37,651 nucleotides of DNA from Anaerotignum sp. (GTDB lineage Bacteria > Bacillota > Clostridia > Lachnospirales > Anaerotignaceae): positions 1-37,651 of the forward strand of contig JAQUSU010000013.1 in assembly GCA_028710085.1 (NCBI GenBank), given 5' to 3'. The notes beneath the pieces were generated by a model that made no database searches, was not told the origin of the DNA, and saw only the letters and a program-made list of their open reading frames with translations. The position numbers were made by a program, and so were the translations under genes. Every line of letters begins with the position of its first letter. Positions within the stretch are counted from its first letter, which is position 1. Shown one piece after another: positions 1 through 8,954 of this stretch.

Positions 1-14
1 AAGCATAAAAATAG

Positions 15-47
15 GCAAAGCCCGTAGAAAATTTCTATGGGCTTTGC
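15..47 (-). terminator. Strong hairpin terminator, minus strand
   Basis: The arms at 15-30 and 32-47 are 16 bases each with one mismatch (core GCAAAGCCC / GGGCTTTGC) and a one-base centre. Read on the minus strand the hairpin is followed by CTATTTTTATG, a usable U tract. The plus strand has no U tract after it. No protein gene lies immediately upstream on the minus strand, so it may end a non-coding transcript or readthrough from the M23 peptidase gene. Confidence 0.6.
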
Positions 48-186
48 TATAGCAAAAATTGTCAAGTATTTGATAAGAGAGAGTCTTTTGAAACAAAAGG
101 GAGCTATCGATATTTATTCGCAAAACACAACTTTTACGAATAAATGTGTTAAATATTAGCAGTTTAACTCAAAATTGCTATAACCA
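15..186 (-). ncRNA. Candidate small structured RNA (speculative)
   Basis: The stretch 1-546 has no convincing gene. On the minus strand a promoter-like pair (CTGCAA at 216-221 and TTTATA at 192-197 on the plus strand, that is TTGCAG-18-TATAAA) would start a transcript near 186 that ends at the hairpin terminator at 15-47. Inside lie two more perfect hairpins: 112-120 with 137-145 (ATTTATTCG / CGAATAAAT, with extra AAAA/TTTT pairing in the loop) and 85-90 with 94-99 (CTTTTG / CAAAAG). Promoter, stable hairpins and terminator without a reading frame fit a roughly 170-nt small RNA. I recognise no known family. AT-rich DNA gives such promoter matches easily, so this is a hypothesis only. Confidence 0.25.
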
Positions 187-546
187 GACACTTTATACCA
201 GATTAAACACACTCACTGCAATTTTTAAATCATCCGCTTATTGTGCTTGAATCCTTGCGATATCTATCTACAACCACTCTCATAAAAATCAAATTAATTT
301 AAAAATTCTTATAAATACCTAGAGTTTGATAAAATGTTTTCACCGCGTGAAGCACCACGCACCAAGATTGGTCATCAAAAGCAACAAGATGTATCAATTC
401 TAATTCTTTCTAATCCCAGCGTTCCTAGTGTTGATTTGCGATACAAATAAATTCAAGAATGATTGTTAAAGCCATCCCTTTTACGCTTCCTCTAGTTTAT
501 TTCGATTAGTTTACATAACTATATTATGGTTAATTTTAATAATAAT
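187..546. other. AT-rich intergenic stretch, nothing recognised
   Basis: No reading frame of useful length and no recognisable RNA gene on either strand. There is a small hairpin around 341-362 (GCGTG / CACGC). On the minus strand a short start with a ribosome-site-like sequence near 475 opens only about 16 codons before a stop. It may be decayed sequence. Confidence 0.4.
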
Positions 547-596
547 AACACCCTCTTCAAAAACTAAAATAACTTAGAGCTTTTTTAGAGGGTGTT
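547..596 (-). terminator. Terminator-like hairpin after M23 peptidase gene
   Basis: Perfect 10-base arms AACACCCTCT (547-556) and AGAGGGTGTT (587-596) lie just downstream of the minus-strand peptidase stop at 607. The loop is long (30 bases) and the following sequence is TTATTATTATT rather than a pure T run, so termination may be incomplete. Confidence 0.5.
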
Positions 597-606
597 CAAA
601 TTACAG

Positions 607-1782
607 TTATTTTGAAATGTTTTTAACACCTAAATATGATTCAGGATTCACATATGAGCCATTTACCAAAACAGAAAAATGACAATGATTGCCCGTAGAA
701 ATACCTGTACTGCCGCATTTCGCAATTGTTTGTCCTCTTGTTACCATTTGCCCTTTTGAAACAACAAGTGAAGAGTTGTGTCCATAAAGCGTTCTGAGTC
801 CGCCACCGTGGTCTATCACTACTGTATATCCATAGCCCCTTATCCAGCCTGCAGATATAACCTTACCTGCCTCGGCAGCAACGATTGCCGAACCATATGG
901 TGCAGGAATATCATAGCCACTATGGTTCTCACTTTTTTTGGTAACTGGGTTTATTCTATGAACAAAGCCACTGCTCAAGCTGGAAGATGCAGCTTTCTTT
1001 GCAGGAACCGGCCAACCCAAAGTTCCATTTCCTGTATAATACGGAGTTGAACTGCCTGATTGCTGTGCCATTAAATTCAAAACCTGCTGATCCGCCTTGG
1101 CATTTGCAGCAATCAATTGTTCTTGCTTTTTCACATCGTTCTTATAAGATGACATTAATTCTTCTTTTTCAGAAATTAAATCCTGCATGCTGTCTACCTT
1201 TTCTTTTTGTAAAGCAACCACTTCAGCTTGCGCTGCATGGTTTTCAGCAATTTCATCTGTTTTTGCTTGAATGGTATCTTGAATTTCCTGAAGCTTGTCC
1301 AAAATATTTTTATCAAAGGACATAATATCGTTTACATACTGCATTCTCAAGAATAAATCCGAAAAGCTTTCCGACTCCAGAAGAATTTCCAAATAGCCTG
1401 TTGCACCCTTTTGCTGAAGAAAACGCATACGGCTTCCTAAAAGTTGAAATTGCTCCTCGCGTTTCACAGCAGCTTCCTCCAATTCCTTTTCAGCGGCATT
1501 TAAGGATTCTGTTAACGCATCCAAATCAGACTGGGCATTATCCAGCTCTGCCTGTAAACTATTCATAACCTTATCCATAGCGTCAATTTCTTCTTCTACG
1601 GAAAGCTGTTTGGATTTAATATTTTCTATTTCTTTTCTTGCATTTTGCGTTTGCTGTGCAAGATTTTTTCTTTTTGCCTCTAATTGAGCAACGGTAGCAG
1701 CACCTGTACTGGTAGAGGGAAATACCCCTATGGTTAAAAATACCGTTAAAACAAGGCAGGTAACTCTTTTTAATATTTTCAT
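607..1782 (-). CDS. Secreted coiled-coil M23 family peptidase (EnvC/NlpD-like murein hydrolase or activator)
   Basis: 391 residues. An N-terminal signal peptide (Lys/Arg, then a hydrophobic run to about residue 21, cleavage probably near GAA at 27-29) is followed by a long Glu/Lys/Gln-rich coiled coil (about 30-240), a linker, and a C-terminal LytM/M23 domain (about 280-385). The domain keeps the zinc ligands in HSGYD and HCHF, so the active site looks intact rather than degenerate as in pure activators. Such proteins cut peptide cross-links in peptidoglycan, or activate amidases, at division or during growth, outside the membrane. The start ATG at 1782 has GAGG eight bases upstream, and a promoter lies at 1821-1848. 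It appears to be transcribed alone. Family assignment is firm; the exact target bond is unknown. Confidence 0.9.
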   Translation of the reverse strand: MKILKRVTCLVLTVFLTIGVFPSTSTGAATVAQLEAKRKNLAQQTQNARKEIENIKSKQLSVEEEIDAMDKVMNSLQAELDNAQSDLDALTESLNAAEKELEEAAVKREEQFQLLGSRMRFLQQKGATGYLEILLESESFSDLFLRMQYVNDIMSFDKNILDKLQEIQDTIQAKTDEIAENHAAQAEVVALQKEKVDSMQDLISEKEELMSSYKNDVKKQEQLIAANAKADQQVLNLMAQQSGSSTPYYTGNGTLGWPVPAKKAASSSLSSGFVHRINPVTKKSENHSGYDIPAPYGSAIVAAEAGKVISAGWIRGYGYTVVIDHGGGLRTLYGHNSSLVVSKGQMVTRGQTIAKCGSTGISTGNHCHFSVLVNGSYVNPESYLGVKNISK

Positions 1783-1820
1783 TATTTAAACCTCATCATC
1801 ATCACAAGTTGTCTTCTTAT

Positions 1821-1848
1821 ATTATACGGATTTTGTGACAATTTTCAA
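1821..1848 (-). promoter_or_regulatory. Promoter of M23 peptidase gene
   Basis: Minus strand TTGAAA (1843-1848), a 16-base spacer and TATAAT (1821-1826), about 40 bases upstream of the start codon. A small palindrome ACGGTAAACCGT at 1848-1859 touches the -35 box and could also be a weak hairpin after the upstream sfp-type gene. Confidence 0.55.
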
Positions 1849-1872
1849 CGGTAAACCGTCAATTCGTTGTTT

Positions 1873-2535
1873 TTAATTATGAATCAAAATATTCCATTCC
1901 AATTTTTTCAATTTTTCCGGAAATTCTGCTGACTCAGCGCACAAAGAAATTGCGTAATTTTCCACATGAAACGTTTTTAAAAACAGCTGTCTTTCTTTCA
2001 TAAAAATAGATTGTTTCACCTGTTCCCCATCCATAACAGAAAGGCTTTTTAATGGGTAGGCAATACCTTTTCCAATCCATTTTGTAACGCTTTCCTTACA
2101 CGTCCAAAGACGAAAAAAGAATGCAGTTTTTTTATCTTCATCCAGTTCGCAGAACGTTCTTGCTTCATCCGCGGAAAAAATCTTTTCAGTGCGTGGCAAT
2201 TTTTCGCGAATTTTTTCAATATCGCAACCGATTTCTCTATCTGAAAACCCACAAATTGCAAACCTTCCCGAATGAGATAAGCTAAAACCGAACTCATGAT
2301 TTGGCAAGTACGGCTTGCCACTATCCATGATTTTTATTTCTTCGAATAAGTCAGGCTGACCTACAGAAAAAAAAGCGTACCTTAATAAAAGGCCTGCAGC
2401 CAAAGAGAGTCTTTTGCTTTCCGCTTTCAGAAATTTCTCCGCCTTGCAACGTCTTTCTTCTCCCACTAGCTCCATCGCTTTTTGAAATTTAACGGGATTT
2501 AGCAATTCATCTGCATCCATGATCAATAATTCCAT
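1873..2535 (-). CDS. 4'-phosphopantetheinyl transferase, Sfp superfamily
   Basis: Moves phosphopantetheine from coenzyme A to a serine of carrier proteins, turning apo-ACP or peptidyl carrier proteins into holo forms. About 220 residues from the chosen start. The family hallmarks are in order: SLSHSGR, the magnesium-binding GCDIEK, and WTCKES with the catalytic Glu/Lys. This is the longer Sfp/Gsp type, not the short AcpS type. The frame is open to an ATG at 2589, but the ATG at 2535 is chosen because GAGGTG lies upstream and the protein then aligns with the Sfp N-terminus; a TTG directly before it (2538) is also possible. It follows leuS by a short gap and probably shares its transcript, so it would be read only when the leuS T-box permits. 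No synthase gene is in view, so the carrier partner is unknown. Confidence 0.88.
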   Translation of the reverse strand: MELLIMDADELLNPVKFQKAMELVGEERRCKAEKFLKAESKRLSLAAGLLLRYAFFSVGQPDLFEEIKIMDSGKPYLPNHEFGFSLSHSGRFAICGFSDREIGCDIEKIREKLPRTEKIFSADEARTFCELDEDKKTAFFFRLWTCKESVTKWIGKGIAYPLKSLSVMDGEQVKQSIFMKERQLFLKTFHVENYAISLCAESAEFPEKLKKLEWNILIHN

Positions 2536-2612
2536 CAATTGAAACACCTCAGCACAAAAAGCAGAGATGCTAAGTAAATACCCATGCAACTCTGCCCTTT
2601 ATTATGATTTAA

Positions 2613-5024
2613 TTATTTAACAATTAAGTTTACAATTCTGCCGGGCACATAAATTTCTTTTACAATTTCCTTTCCATCCAGACGATTGCCCAAAACCTCT
2701 TTTGCCTGAGCCAAAACTTCGTCCTTCGCAGCGCTTGTGGAAATTTCCATTGTCCCTCTCAATTTACCGCCAACTTGAATTGCAATTTCAATGGTATCTT
2801 TCACAAGCTTACTTTCATCAACCTGAGGCCATTTTGCTGAGAAAACAGAGTCTTCATGACCCAATTCTTTCCAAAGCTCCTCGGAAATATGGGGTACAAA
2901 GGGAGCCAACAAAATAACAATTGTATCCAACGTTTCTTTGGAAAGACCACCCTGTTTTTTGGCAATGTCATTGAGTTTGTTAGAATATTCCATGAACCCA
3001 CTCACAACGGTATTCATTGTCAAAACTTCCAGACGGCTGGTAATATCAGAAATCAGCTTGTTGCAAACGAATTCTTCATCCTTGCTTGCTTGGACAGGCG
3101 CATCTTTATAAGAATAAACCATTTTCCAAATTCTATTTAAGAAACGGAACACGCCATCAATACCGCTATCATCCCAATCGCAATCCATTTCAGGAGGTCC
3201 AACAAACAGCTCGTACATTCTCAAGGAATCACAGCCGTATTTTTCCACCAATTCATCAGGAGATACAACGTTACCCAAGGATTTACTCATCTTGCCGCCA
3301 TTCTTTGTAATCATACCCTGATTAAACAGCTTCTGGAATGGTTCTTCAAAAGGCACTGCACCAATATCATACAAGAATTTTGTGTAGAAACGAGCATACA
3401 ATAAGTGCAATACAGCGTGCTCAATCCCACCAACATACAGGTCAACAGGCGCCCATTTTTTCAAAGCCTCCATGCTTGCCAATTCCTTATCGTTATGATT
3501 ATCAACATAACGCAAGAAATACCAGCTGGAGCCTGCCCACTGGGGCATTGTATTCGTTTCTCTTTTTGCGGGTCTGCCACAAACAGGGCAGGTTGTGTTT
3601 ACCCACTCATCAATATGTGCCAAAGGAGATTCGCCCGTATCCGTAGGCTTGTAGGATTCTACCTCAGGAAGCAATACAGGCAGCTGATCTTCGGGAACTG
3701 GCACTGCGCCACAGTGGTCACAATGGATAATGGGAATAGGTTCCCCCCAATATCTCTGTCTGGAGAATACCCAGTCACGGAGCTTATAATTTACTGTTTT
3801 CTTACCAAGCCCCTGTTCTTCCATGATATGAGGCACTTTTTTCTTTGCATCAAATGCCTTCATGCCATTCCATTCACCAGAGTTAATGATAACACCATCG
3901 CCAGCATATGCTTCAGTCAATGGCTTTTCTTCTTCCCCTTCGGGTAAGATAACCTGAATAATAGGCAAATCGAACTTTGTGGCAAAATCAAAGTCACGCT
4001 CATCATGTGCAGGTACACACATAACTGCGCCTGTGCCGTAATCAGCCAATACATAATCTGCAACCCAAACAGGGATTTCTTTGCCATTTACAGGGTTTAC
4101 ACAGTAAGCGCCTGTAAATACGCCTGTTTTTTCCTTATCCGTCATACGGTCAACGGAGGATTTGGTGGAAGCATCGAAGCAATATTTACGAACATCTTCT
4201 TTGTATTCGGGTACAATAATTTCATCAAGACCCTTATATTCGGGCGCCAAAACCATAAAGGTACAGCCATAAAGTGTATCCGGTCTTGTTGTAAAAACGC
4301 TTATTTTATTATCGCTATTACTTACCTTAAAATCTACCTCAGCACCATAGCTCTTCCCAATCCAGTCAGACTGCATTTTTTTTACTTTTTCAGACCAATC
4401 CAACTGCTGCAAATCTTCCAATAATCTGTCTGCGTAAGCTGTGATTTTTAACATCCACTGACGAAGGTTTCTTTTGGTAACGGTTGCACCACAACGCTCA
4501 CAAGTGCCGCCGGCAGCTTCTTCATTTGCCAAAACACATTTACAGCTAGGGCACCAGTTCAAAGGCATTTCTTTTTCATAAGCCAAGCCTTTTTTAAACA
4601 TCTGAACAAAAATCCACTGTGTCCATTTATAATAGGAAGGATCTGTGGTATCAACCTCTTTATCCCAATCATAAATTGCACTGATTTCATGCAACTGACG
4701 CTTTACATTTGTAATATTATCCGCCGTGGAAATACGAGGATGGATATTATTTTTAATAGCGAAATTTTCTGCTGGCAAGCCAAAAGCGTCCCAACCCATG
4801 GGATGCAGCACCTGATAGCCCTGCAGTACCTTATATCTGCTGACAACGTCACTTAAAACATAACCTCTCCAGTGACCAACGTGAAGGCCTGTGCCAGATG
4901 GATATGGAAACATATCCAAACAGTAAAATTTCGGTTTCTTATCATCTTCAACGTTAATGGGGTTCTTTTCCCACTCTGCACGCCATTTTTTTTCAATTTC
5001 ATTAAATTCATAGCGACTGTTCAT
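2613..5024 (-). CDS. leuS: Leucyl-tRNA synthetase
   Basis: Charges tRNA-Leu with leucine in the cytoplasm. 803 residues, the usual bacterial size. Class I signatures are present: HVGH (HIGH motif, residues 48-51) and KMSKS (about 575-580). The editing domain (CP1) shows TTRPDTLYG and the GTGAVM...HDERD region, and a zinc ribbon CPSC...CERC lies before it. The C-terminal anticodon-binding domain is complete. The start ATG at 5024 has TAAGGAGG upstream. Expression is under a T-box leader (5104-5346). The Sfp-type gene follows closely, an unusual partner for leuS. Confidence 0.98.
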   Translation of the reverse strand: MNSRYEFNEIEKKWRAEWEKNPINVEDDKKPKFYCLDMFPYPSGTGLHVGHWRGYVLSDVVSRYKVLQGYQVLHPMGWDAFGLPAENFAIKNNIHPRISTADNITNVKRQLHEISAIYDWDKEVDTTDPSYYKWTQWIFVQMFKKGLAYEKEMPLNWCPSCKCVLANEEAAGGTCERCGATVTKRNLRQWMLKITAYADRLLEDLQQLDWSEKVKKMQSDWIGKSYGAEVDFKVSNSDNKISVFTTRPDTLYGCTFMVLAPEYKGLDEIIVPEYKEDVRKYCFDASTKSSVDRMTDKEKTGVFTGAYCVNPVNGKEIPVWVADYVLADYGTGAVMCVPAHDERDFDFATKFDLPIIQVILPEGEEEKPLTEAYAGDGVIINSGEWNGMKAFDAKKKVPHIMEEQGLGKKTVNYKLRDWVFSRQRYWGEPIPIIHCDHCGAVPVPEDQLPVLLPEVESYKPTDTGESPLAHIDEWVNTTCPVCGRPAKRETNTMPQWAGSSWYFLRYVDNHNDKELASMEALKKWAPVDLYVGGIEHAVLHLLYARFYTKFLYDIGAVPFEEPFQKLFNQGMITKNGGKMSKSLGNVVSPDELVEKYGCDSLRMYELFVGPPEMDCDWDDSGIDGVFRFLNRIWKMVYSYKDAPVQASKDEEFVCNKLISDITSRLEVLTMNTVVSGFMEYSNKLNDIAKKQGGLSKETLDTIVILLAPFVPHISEELWKELGHEDSVFSAKWPQVDESKLVKDTIEIAIQVGGKLRGTMEISTSAAKDEVLAQAKEVLGNRLDGKEIVKEIYVPGRIVNLIVK

Positions 5025-5103
5025 TACTAACTCCTCCTTAACAAAACCCGTTTACAAAGCTCTGCGTATTTACCAACATAATTTTAGCCTTTTTCTGTAA
5101 AGA

Positions 5104-5139
5104 AAATAAAAAAACCTTCATCTCAATTAGAGACGAAGG
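5104..5139 (-). terminator. T-box regulated intrinsic terminator
   Basis: The stem CCTTCGTCTC / GAGATGAAGG, with one G-U pair, is followed by TTTTTTTATTTT on the minus strand. The 5' arm adjoins the T-box sequence, so terminator and antiterminator exclude each other. Confidence 0.88.
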
Positions 5140-5346
5140 GATACTCCGTGTTACCACTCTAGTTTGCCAAAAGGCACACTCAAAACCAATAACGGTGGCT
5201 ACCGTTGCCGCTTACTAATCAAAGCTGATATTCAGGGCAAAACTCCAAGGCCAGTTCCAAAACGTGTCTTTATCGGCTCGCACCTACCGCCGACTCTCTG
5301 AAAAAACAATACGCATTGTACTCTTCCTCTTCAAAGTTTATTCACG
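5104..5346 (-). promoter_or_regulatory. T-box leader of leuS
   Basis: On the minus strand the leader shows the T-box sequence AGAGTGGTAACACGGAG (5144-5160), which pairs with the acceptor end of uncharged tRNA. It is followed by a terminator (arms 5115-5124 and 5130-5139, then a T run down to 5104). Upstream are AGAGAG and GGTGCGAGCC elements typical of stem I. The specifier is probably CUG within GGAACUGG (5252-5254), a leucine codon; this placement is from pattern only, not from folding. Uncharged tRNA-Leu would favour the antiterminator and so raise leuS and the gene after it. Confidence 0.9.
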
Positions 5347-5352
5347 AAACTA

Positions 5353-5381
5353 TTTATAACATATTTAACAATAAAAATCAA
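5353..5381 (-). promoter_or_regulatory. Promoter of leuS leader
   Basis: Minus strand TTGATT (5376-5381), a 17-base spacer and TATAAA (5353-5358), placing the start near 5346, just before the T-box stem I. Confidence 0.65.
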
Positions 5382-5426
5382 GTGTTTTTAGTTATTTTTA
5401 AAAAGAATACAGTCTACAATCCTTTG

Positions 5427-7223
5427 TTAAACTGCTTCATTTGTCTCAAATTGATTGCGATACAGGCTGTAATAGAACCCTTTTTTCTGCATTAATTCCT
5501 CATGATTTCCACGTTCAATAATTTCACCATGATTGATGACTGCAATTAAATCAGCATTTCTTATGGTGCTCAGGCGATGTGCAATGACAAAATTGGTACG
5601 CCCTTTCATCAAATTTTGCATTGCCTCTTGAATTTTCAGCTCTGTTCTGGTATCTACGCTGCTGGTGGCTTCATCAAGAATTAAAATAGAAGGGTTTGCC
5701 AATATTGCCCTGGAAATAGCAAGCATCTGCCGCTGCCCTTGGCTTAAATTACCGCCACCATCGGATAATACGGTATCGTAACCATCGGGTAGCCGCCGAA
5801 TAAATTCATGGGCATTTGCCAGCTTTGCCGCTTCAAAGATTTCCTCATCCGTTGCGTTTAATCTACCATAGCGAATATTTTCCCGTATGGTATCGGTGAA
5901 TAAATAGGTATCCTGCAGTACAATGCCTAAATTTGAACGCACATTTCTCCGCTTGATTTCTTTGATATCATGACCGTCAATTGCAATCGTTCCGTTATCA
6001 ATATCATAAAAGCGTGTCAATAAATTGATGATGGTCGTTTTACCGGCACCCGTTGGGCCAACGAGGGCAATGGTTTGCCCCGGTTTCGCATATAAATTTA
6101 CTTCCTTTAAAATTGGATGGCCTTCTTCGTAAGAGAAGTTTACGTTTGTAAAAACTACATCCCCCTTTACTGCATTCAATTCAACAGATTCTGGGGTATC
6201 TTCCAATTCTTCCGTTTCATCCAAAACCTCAAAAACCCGTTCGGCACCTGCAAAAGCTGCCATCATTGCGTTCACTTGATTGGCTAATTCATTCAAAGGT
6301 CTTGTAAACTGCTTTGAGTAAATGATAAAGTTAGAAATTGTACCCAATGTGATCGGCAATCCCATTACCATCATCAAGCCGCCGCCTGCAACCACAATTG
6401 CATAGGTCATATTATTAAGCGCCATCATAATAGGCCCAATCATCCCTGAGAAAATTTCTGCTCGAACGCCCACCTGCAACAGCTCATTGTTTCGTTTTGA
6501 AAAGGATTTCGTTGTTTCTTCTTCTTGGCAAAAAACCTTTACAACCTTCTGCCCAGAAATAATTTCCTCAATAAACCCGTTAAGATTACCCAGGCGTTCT
6601 TGTTTTTCTTTGTAATACCTTCTGGAACGAGAGGTAATTGCTTTTGTAGCAATCAACATAATCGGTATTGTAATCACCGTAGCAATTGTCAAGGGTATAC
6701 TTAAATAAAGCATCATGGCTAAAGTACCAATTAAGGTTAGCCCACTTTGAAACACTTGAGAAACGCTGGAATTGAGTGCCATTGAAATATTATCTACGTC
6801 ATTTGTTACACGGCTCATTAATTCCCCATGGGTCGTATTATCAAAATATTTCAAAGGAAGCTTTTGTAATTTTTCAAATATTTCTTTGCGGATGGAAGCA
6901 ACTACTTTTTGCCCAACCCATAGGAACAAAATGCTCTGTATCCACATAGATAAAGATGTGCCCACATAAATTGCAAAAAGCACGAAACAAAGCTTTGCCA
7001 AACCCCTGAAATCGAAATTCATAATATAATTGTCGATGGCTACGCCAATCAAACGGGTTGCAAAAACGGTGCCTATCATTACAAAAACAATACACAATAT
7101 GGCAATCGTTAAGTAGAGCCAATATTTATTTAGATATTTCAAAAGCCTCACAAGGGTCTTTTTTGTATTCTTTGGTTTTCTAAAAGTTGCAGGCGGTTGC
7201 CCACCCATGCGGGGACTACTCAT
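5427..7223 (-). CDS. ABC exporter subunit, consensus nucleotide site (second gene of pair)
   Basis: 598 residues: six transmembrane segments (about 30-320) fused to an ATPase domain. Walker A is GPTGAGKTT (about 388-396), Walker B ends LDEATSSVD with the catalytic Glu, and the H-loop AHRLST keeps its His. The signature is LSQGQ instead of LSGGQ. It overlaps the partner gene by 8 bases, so the two are translationally coupled and most likely form a heterodimer. It resembles BmrCD, YfiBC or TM287/288-type multidrug exporters. Here Walker A/B and His are canonical while the signature is altered, the mirror of the partner. The substrate cannot be read from sequence; a drug or antimicrobial is likely given the MarR regulator. 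Confidence 0.93.
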   Translation of the reverse strand: MSSPRMGGQPPATFRKPKNTKKTLVRLLKYLNKYWLYLTIAILCIVFVMIGTVFATRLIGVAIDNYIMNFDFRGLAKLCFVLFAIYVGTSLSMWIQSILFLWVGQKVVASIRKEIFEKLQKLPLKYFDNTTHGELMSRVTNDVDNISMALNSSVSQVFQSGLTLIGTLAMMLYLSIPLTIATVITIPIMLIATKAITSRSRRYYKEKQERLGNLNGFIEEIISGQKVVKVFCQEEETTKSFSKRNNELLQVGVRAEIFSGMIGPIMMALNNMTYAIVVAGGGLMMVMGLPITLGTISNFIIYSKQFTRPLNELANQVNAMMAAFAGAERVFEVLDETEELEDTPESVELNAVKGDVVFTNVNFSYEEGHPILKEVNLYAKPGQTIALVGPTGAGKTTIINLLTRFYDIDNGTIAIDGHDIKEIKRRNVRSNLGIVLQDTYLFTDTIRENIRYGRLNATDEEIFEAAKLANAHEFIRRLPDGYDTVLSDGGGNLSQGQRQMLAISRAILANPSILILDEATSSVDTRTELKIQEAMQNLMKGRTNFVIAHRLSTIRNADLIAVINHGEIIERGNHEELMQKKGFYYSLYRNQFETNEAV

Positions 7224-8952
7224 CCAACACTACCCCTTTCTTCATTTGAGAATAATAAATTTCCTGATAATCCAAGCTGGTTTCCATAAGTATATTATGG
7301 TTACCCTCTGCTGCTATTTTTCCATCTTTCATGACAATAATTTTATCTGCATCCCGAATGGAGCTAATTTTTTGACCGATGATAAATTTTGTGCAATGAC
7401 TATGGGATTTCTTCATAGACTGGCGGATATTTTTTTCCGTCAAAGAATCTACAGCACTGGTACTATCATCAAAAACGATGATGCTGGGGTTTTGAATCAG
7501 CGCTCTTGCAATGGAAATACGCTGTTTCTGCCCACCGGAAACATTTACCCCCTTTTGTCCCAGCTCCGTATCATAGCCATTTGGCAATTCCATAATAAAT
7601 TCATGGGCCTGTGCTGCCTTTGCCGCTGTAATTACTTCTTCCTCCGTTGCATCTTTATTTCCCCATTTAATATTGTCCCGAATTGTTCCGGTAAATAAAA
7701 TAGTCTCCTGAAGAATAACGGCTACTTTTTTCCTCAATTCGTGAATTGCATAATCGCGCACATCAACACCATCAATATTAATTTTTCCTTGGGAAACATC
7801 ATAAAGGCGTGGCATTAAATTTACCAAGGTTGATTTTCCTGAGCCGGTTTCCCCAAGTATTCCAATCGTTTCTCCTGCATTTGCAACAAAGCTGATCCCT
7901 TCCAAAACAGGCTCTCCGCTCCCCCCCTCGTATCGGAAGGATACATTTTCAAACGCAACATCACCTGCATTTTTTTCGGGTGAAACAGGGTTCACAGGGT
8001 CTACAATATCGATTTCTTCATTTAAAACTTCTTTTACACGATTCAACGAAATTTGTGCTCTTGAGATATACATAAACACCATAGCAAGCATCATCAATGA
8101 CATAATCATTTGCATTAAATAAGTAATAAATGCCATGATTTCTTCTATCTTCATGGTGCCATGATAAACCTGAGCTCCGCCAAACCAAAGTATTGCAATG
8201 ACAGAAACGTTTAAAATAAGCATCATTGCCGGAAGCATGAATACCACAATACGAAATGCCTTTACATTCGTCGTTTTATAATCCTCATTGGCAGTATTAA
8301 ATTTTTCTATTTCATAATCGTGGCGAACAAAAGCTTTTACAACACGCATACCTGCCAAGCATTCACGCATGACAGTATTTACACCATCCAGCTTTTCTTG
8401 AACCATTCGAAATTTTGGCATTGCTTTGCCCATAATAAGAAATACCACAAAGCCTAAAATAACAATAGCAATAATAAAAATCAAGGCTATCTTTGCATTC
8501 ATAGTAAAGGCCATAATTAAGCTGCCAAAGCAAAGCAATGGTGCTCGTATCAGCATACGCAAGGACATAAGAATAACCATTTGAATCTGCGTAATATCAT
8601 TGGTTAAGCGCGTAATTAAAGATGGCGTTTGAAACGTGTCTATATTATGGAACGAAAAATCCTGAATTTTCATAAACAGGTCTTTTCTTAAATCCGTTCC
8701 GGCTTTCTGGCTAACAATACTGGCAGTGATTAGGCAGCCAATCCCACCAATGATACCCAAAAATGCAATAAGAATCATAACTGCGCCTAATTTTATTATA
8801 TAATTACTATTTGATGTGGCAACGCCATGATTAATCAAAAGTGTCATGAGCTTTGGCATGATCAATTCTGCCGAGGACTCAATCAGCATAAACAGCGGTG
8901 ACAAAATCGCCAATTTCCCATATGGTTTGATATATTTTAAAATCATTTTCAA
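7216..8952 (-). CDS. ABC exporter subunit, degenerate nucleotide site (first gene of pair)
   Basis: 578 residues with the same layout: a six-helix membrane domain then an ATPase. Walker A is GETGSGKS (about 367-374) and the signature is canonical VSGGQ. Walker B reads VFDDSTSAVD, with Asp where the catalytic Glu should be, and the H-loop reads GQKISS with Gln for His. These are the marks of the non-hydrolysing site in heterodimeric exporters. It starts with TTG at 8952 (GAGGG seven bases upstream), two bases after the marR stop; an ATG two codons later is the alternative. It pairs with the overlapping gene downstream. Confidence 0.92.
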   Translation of the reverse strand: MKMILKYIKPYGKLAILSPLFMLIESSAELIMPKLMTLLINHGVATSNSNYIIKLGAVMILIAFLGIIGGIGCLITASIVSQKAGTDLRKDLFMKIQDFSFHNIDTFQTPSLITRLTNDITQIQMVILMSLRMLIRAPLLCFGSLIMAFTMNAKIALIFIIAIVILGFVVFLIMGKAMPKFRMVQEKLDGVNTVMRECLAGMRVVKAFVRHDYEIEKFNTANEDYKTTNVKAFRIVVFMLPAMMLILNVSVIAILWFGGAQVYHGTMKIEEIMAFITYLMQMIMSLMMLAMVFMYISRAQISLNRVKEVLNEEIDIVDPVNPVSPEKNAGDVAFENVSFRYEGGSGEPVLEGISFVANAGETIGILGETGSGKSTLVNLMPRLYDVSQGKINIDGVDVRDYAIHELRKKVAVILQETILFTGTIRDNIKWGNKDATEEEVITAAKAAQAHEFIMELPNGYDTELGQKGVNVSGGQKQRISIARALIQNPSIIVFDDSTSAVDSLTEKNIRQSMKKSHSHCTKFIIGQKISSIRDADKIIVMKDGKIAAEGNHNILMETSLDYQEIYYSQMKKGVVLDE

Positions 8953-8954
8953 GC

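Noticed and set aside
475-525. Short reading frame on the minus strand with a GAGG-like site
   Set aside because: It stops after about 16 codons and resembles no protein I recognise.
3405-3947. 180-codon open frame on the plus strand opposite leuS
   Set aside because: It is antisense to a conserved region of leuS, has no ribosome binding site, and its composition is that of a reverse-read coding frame.
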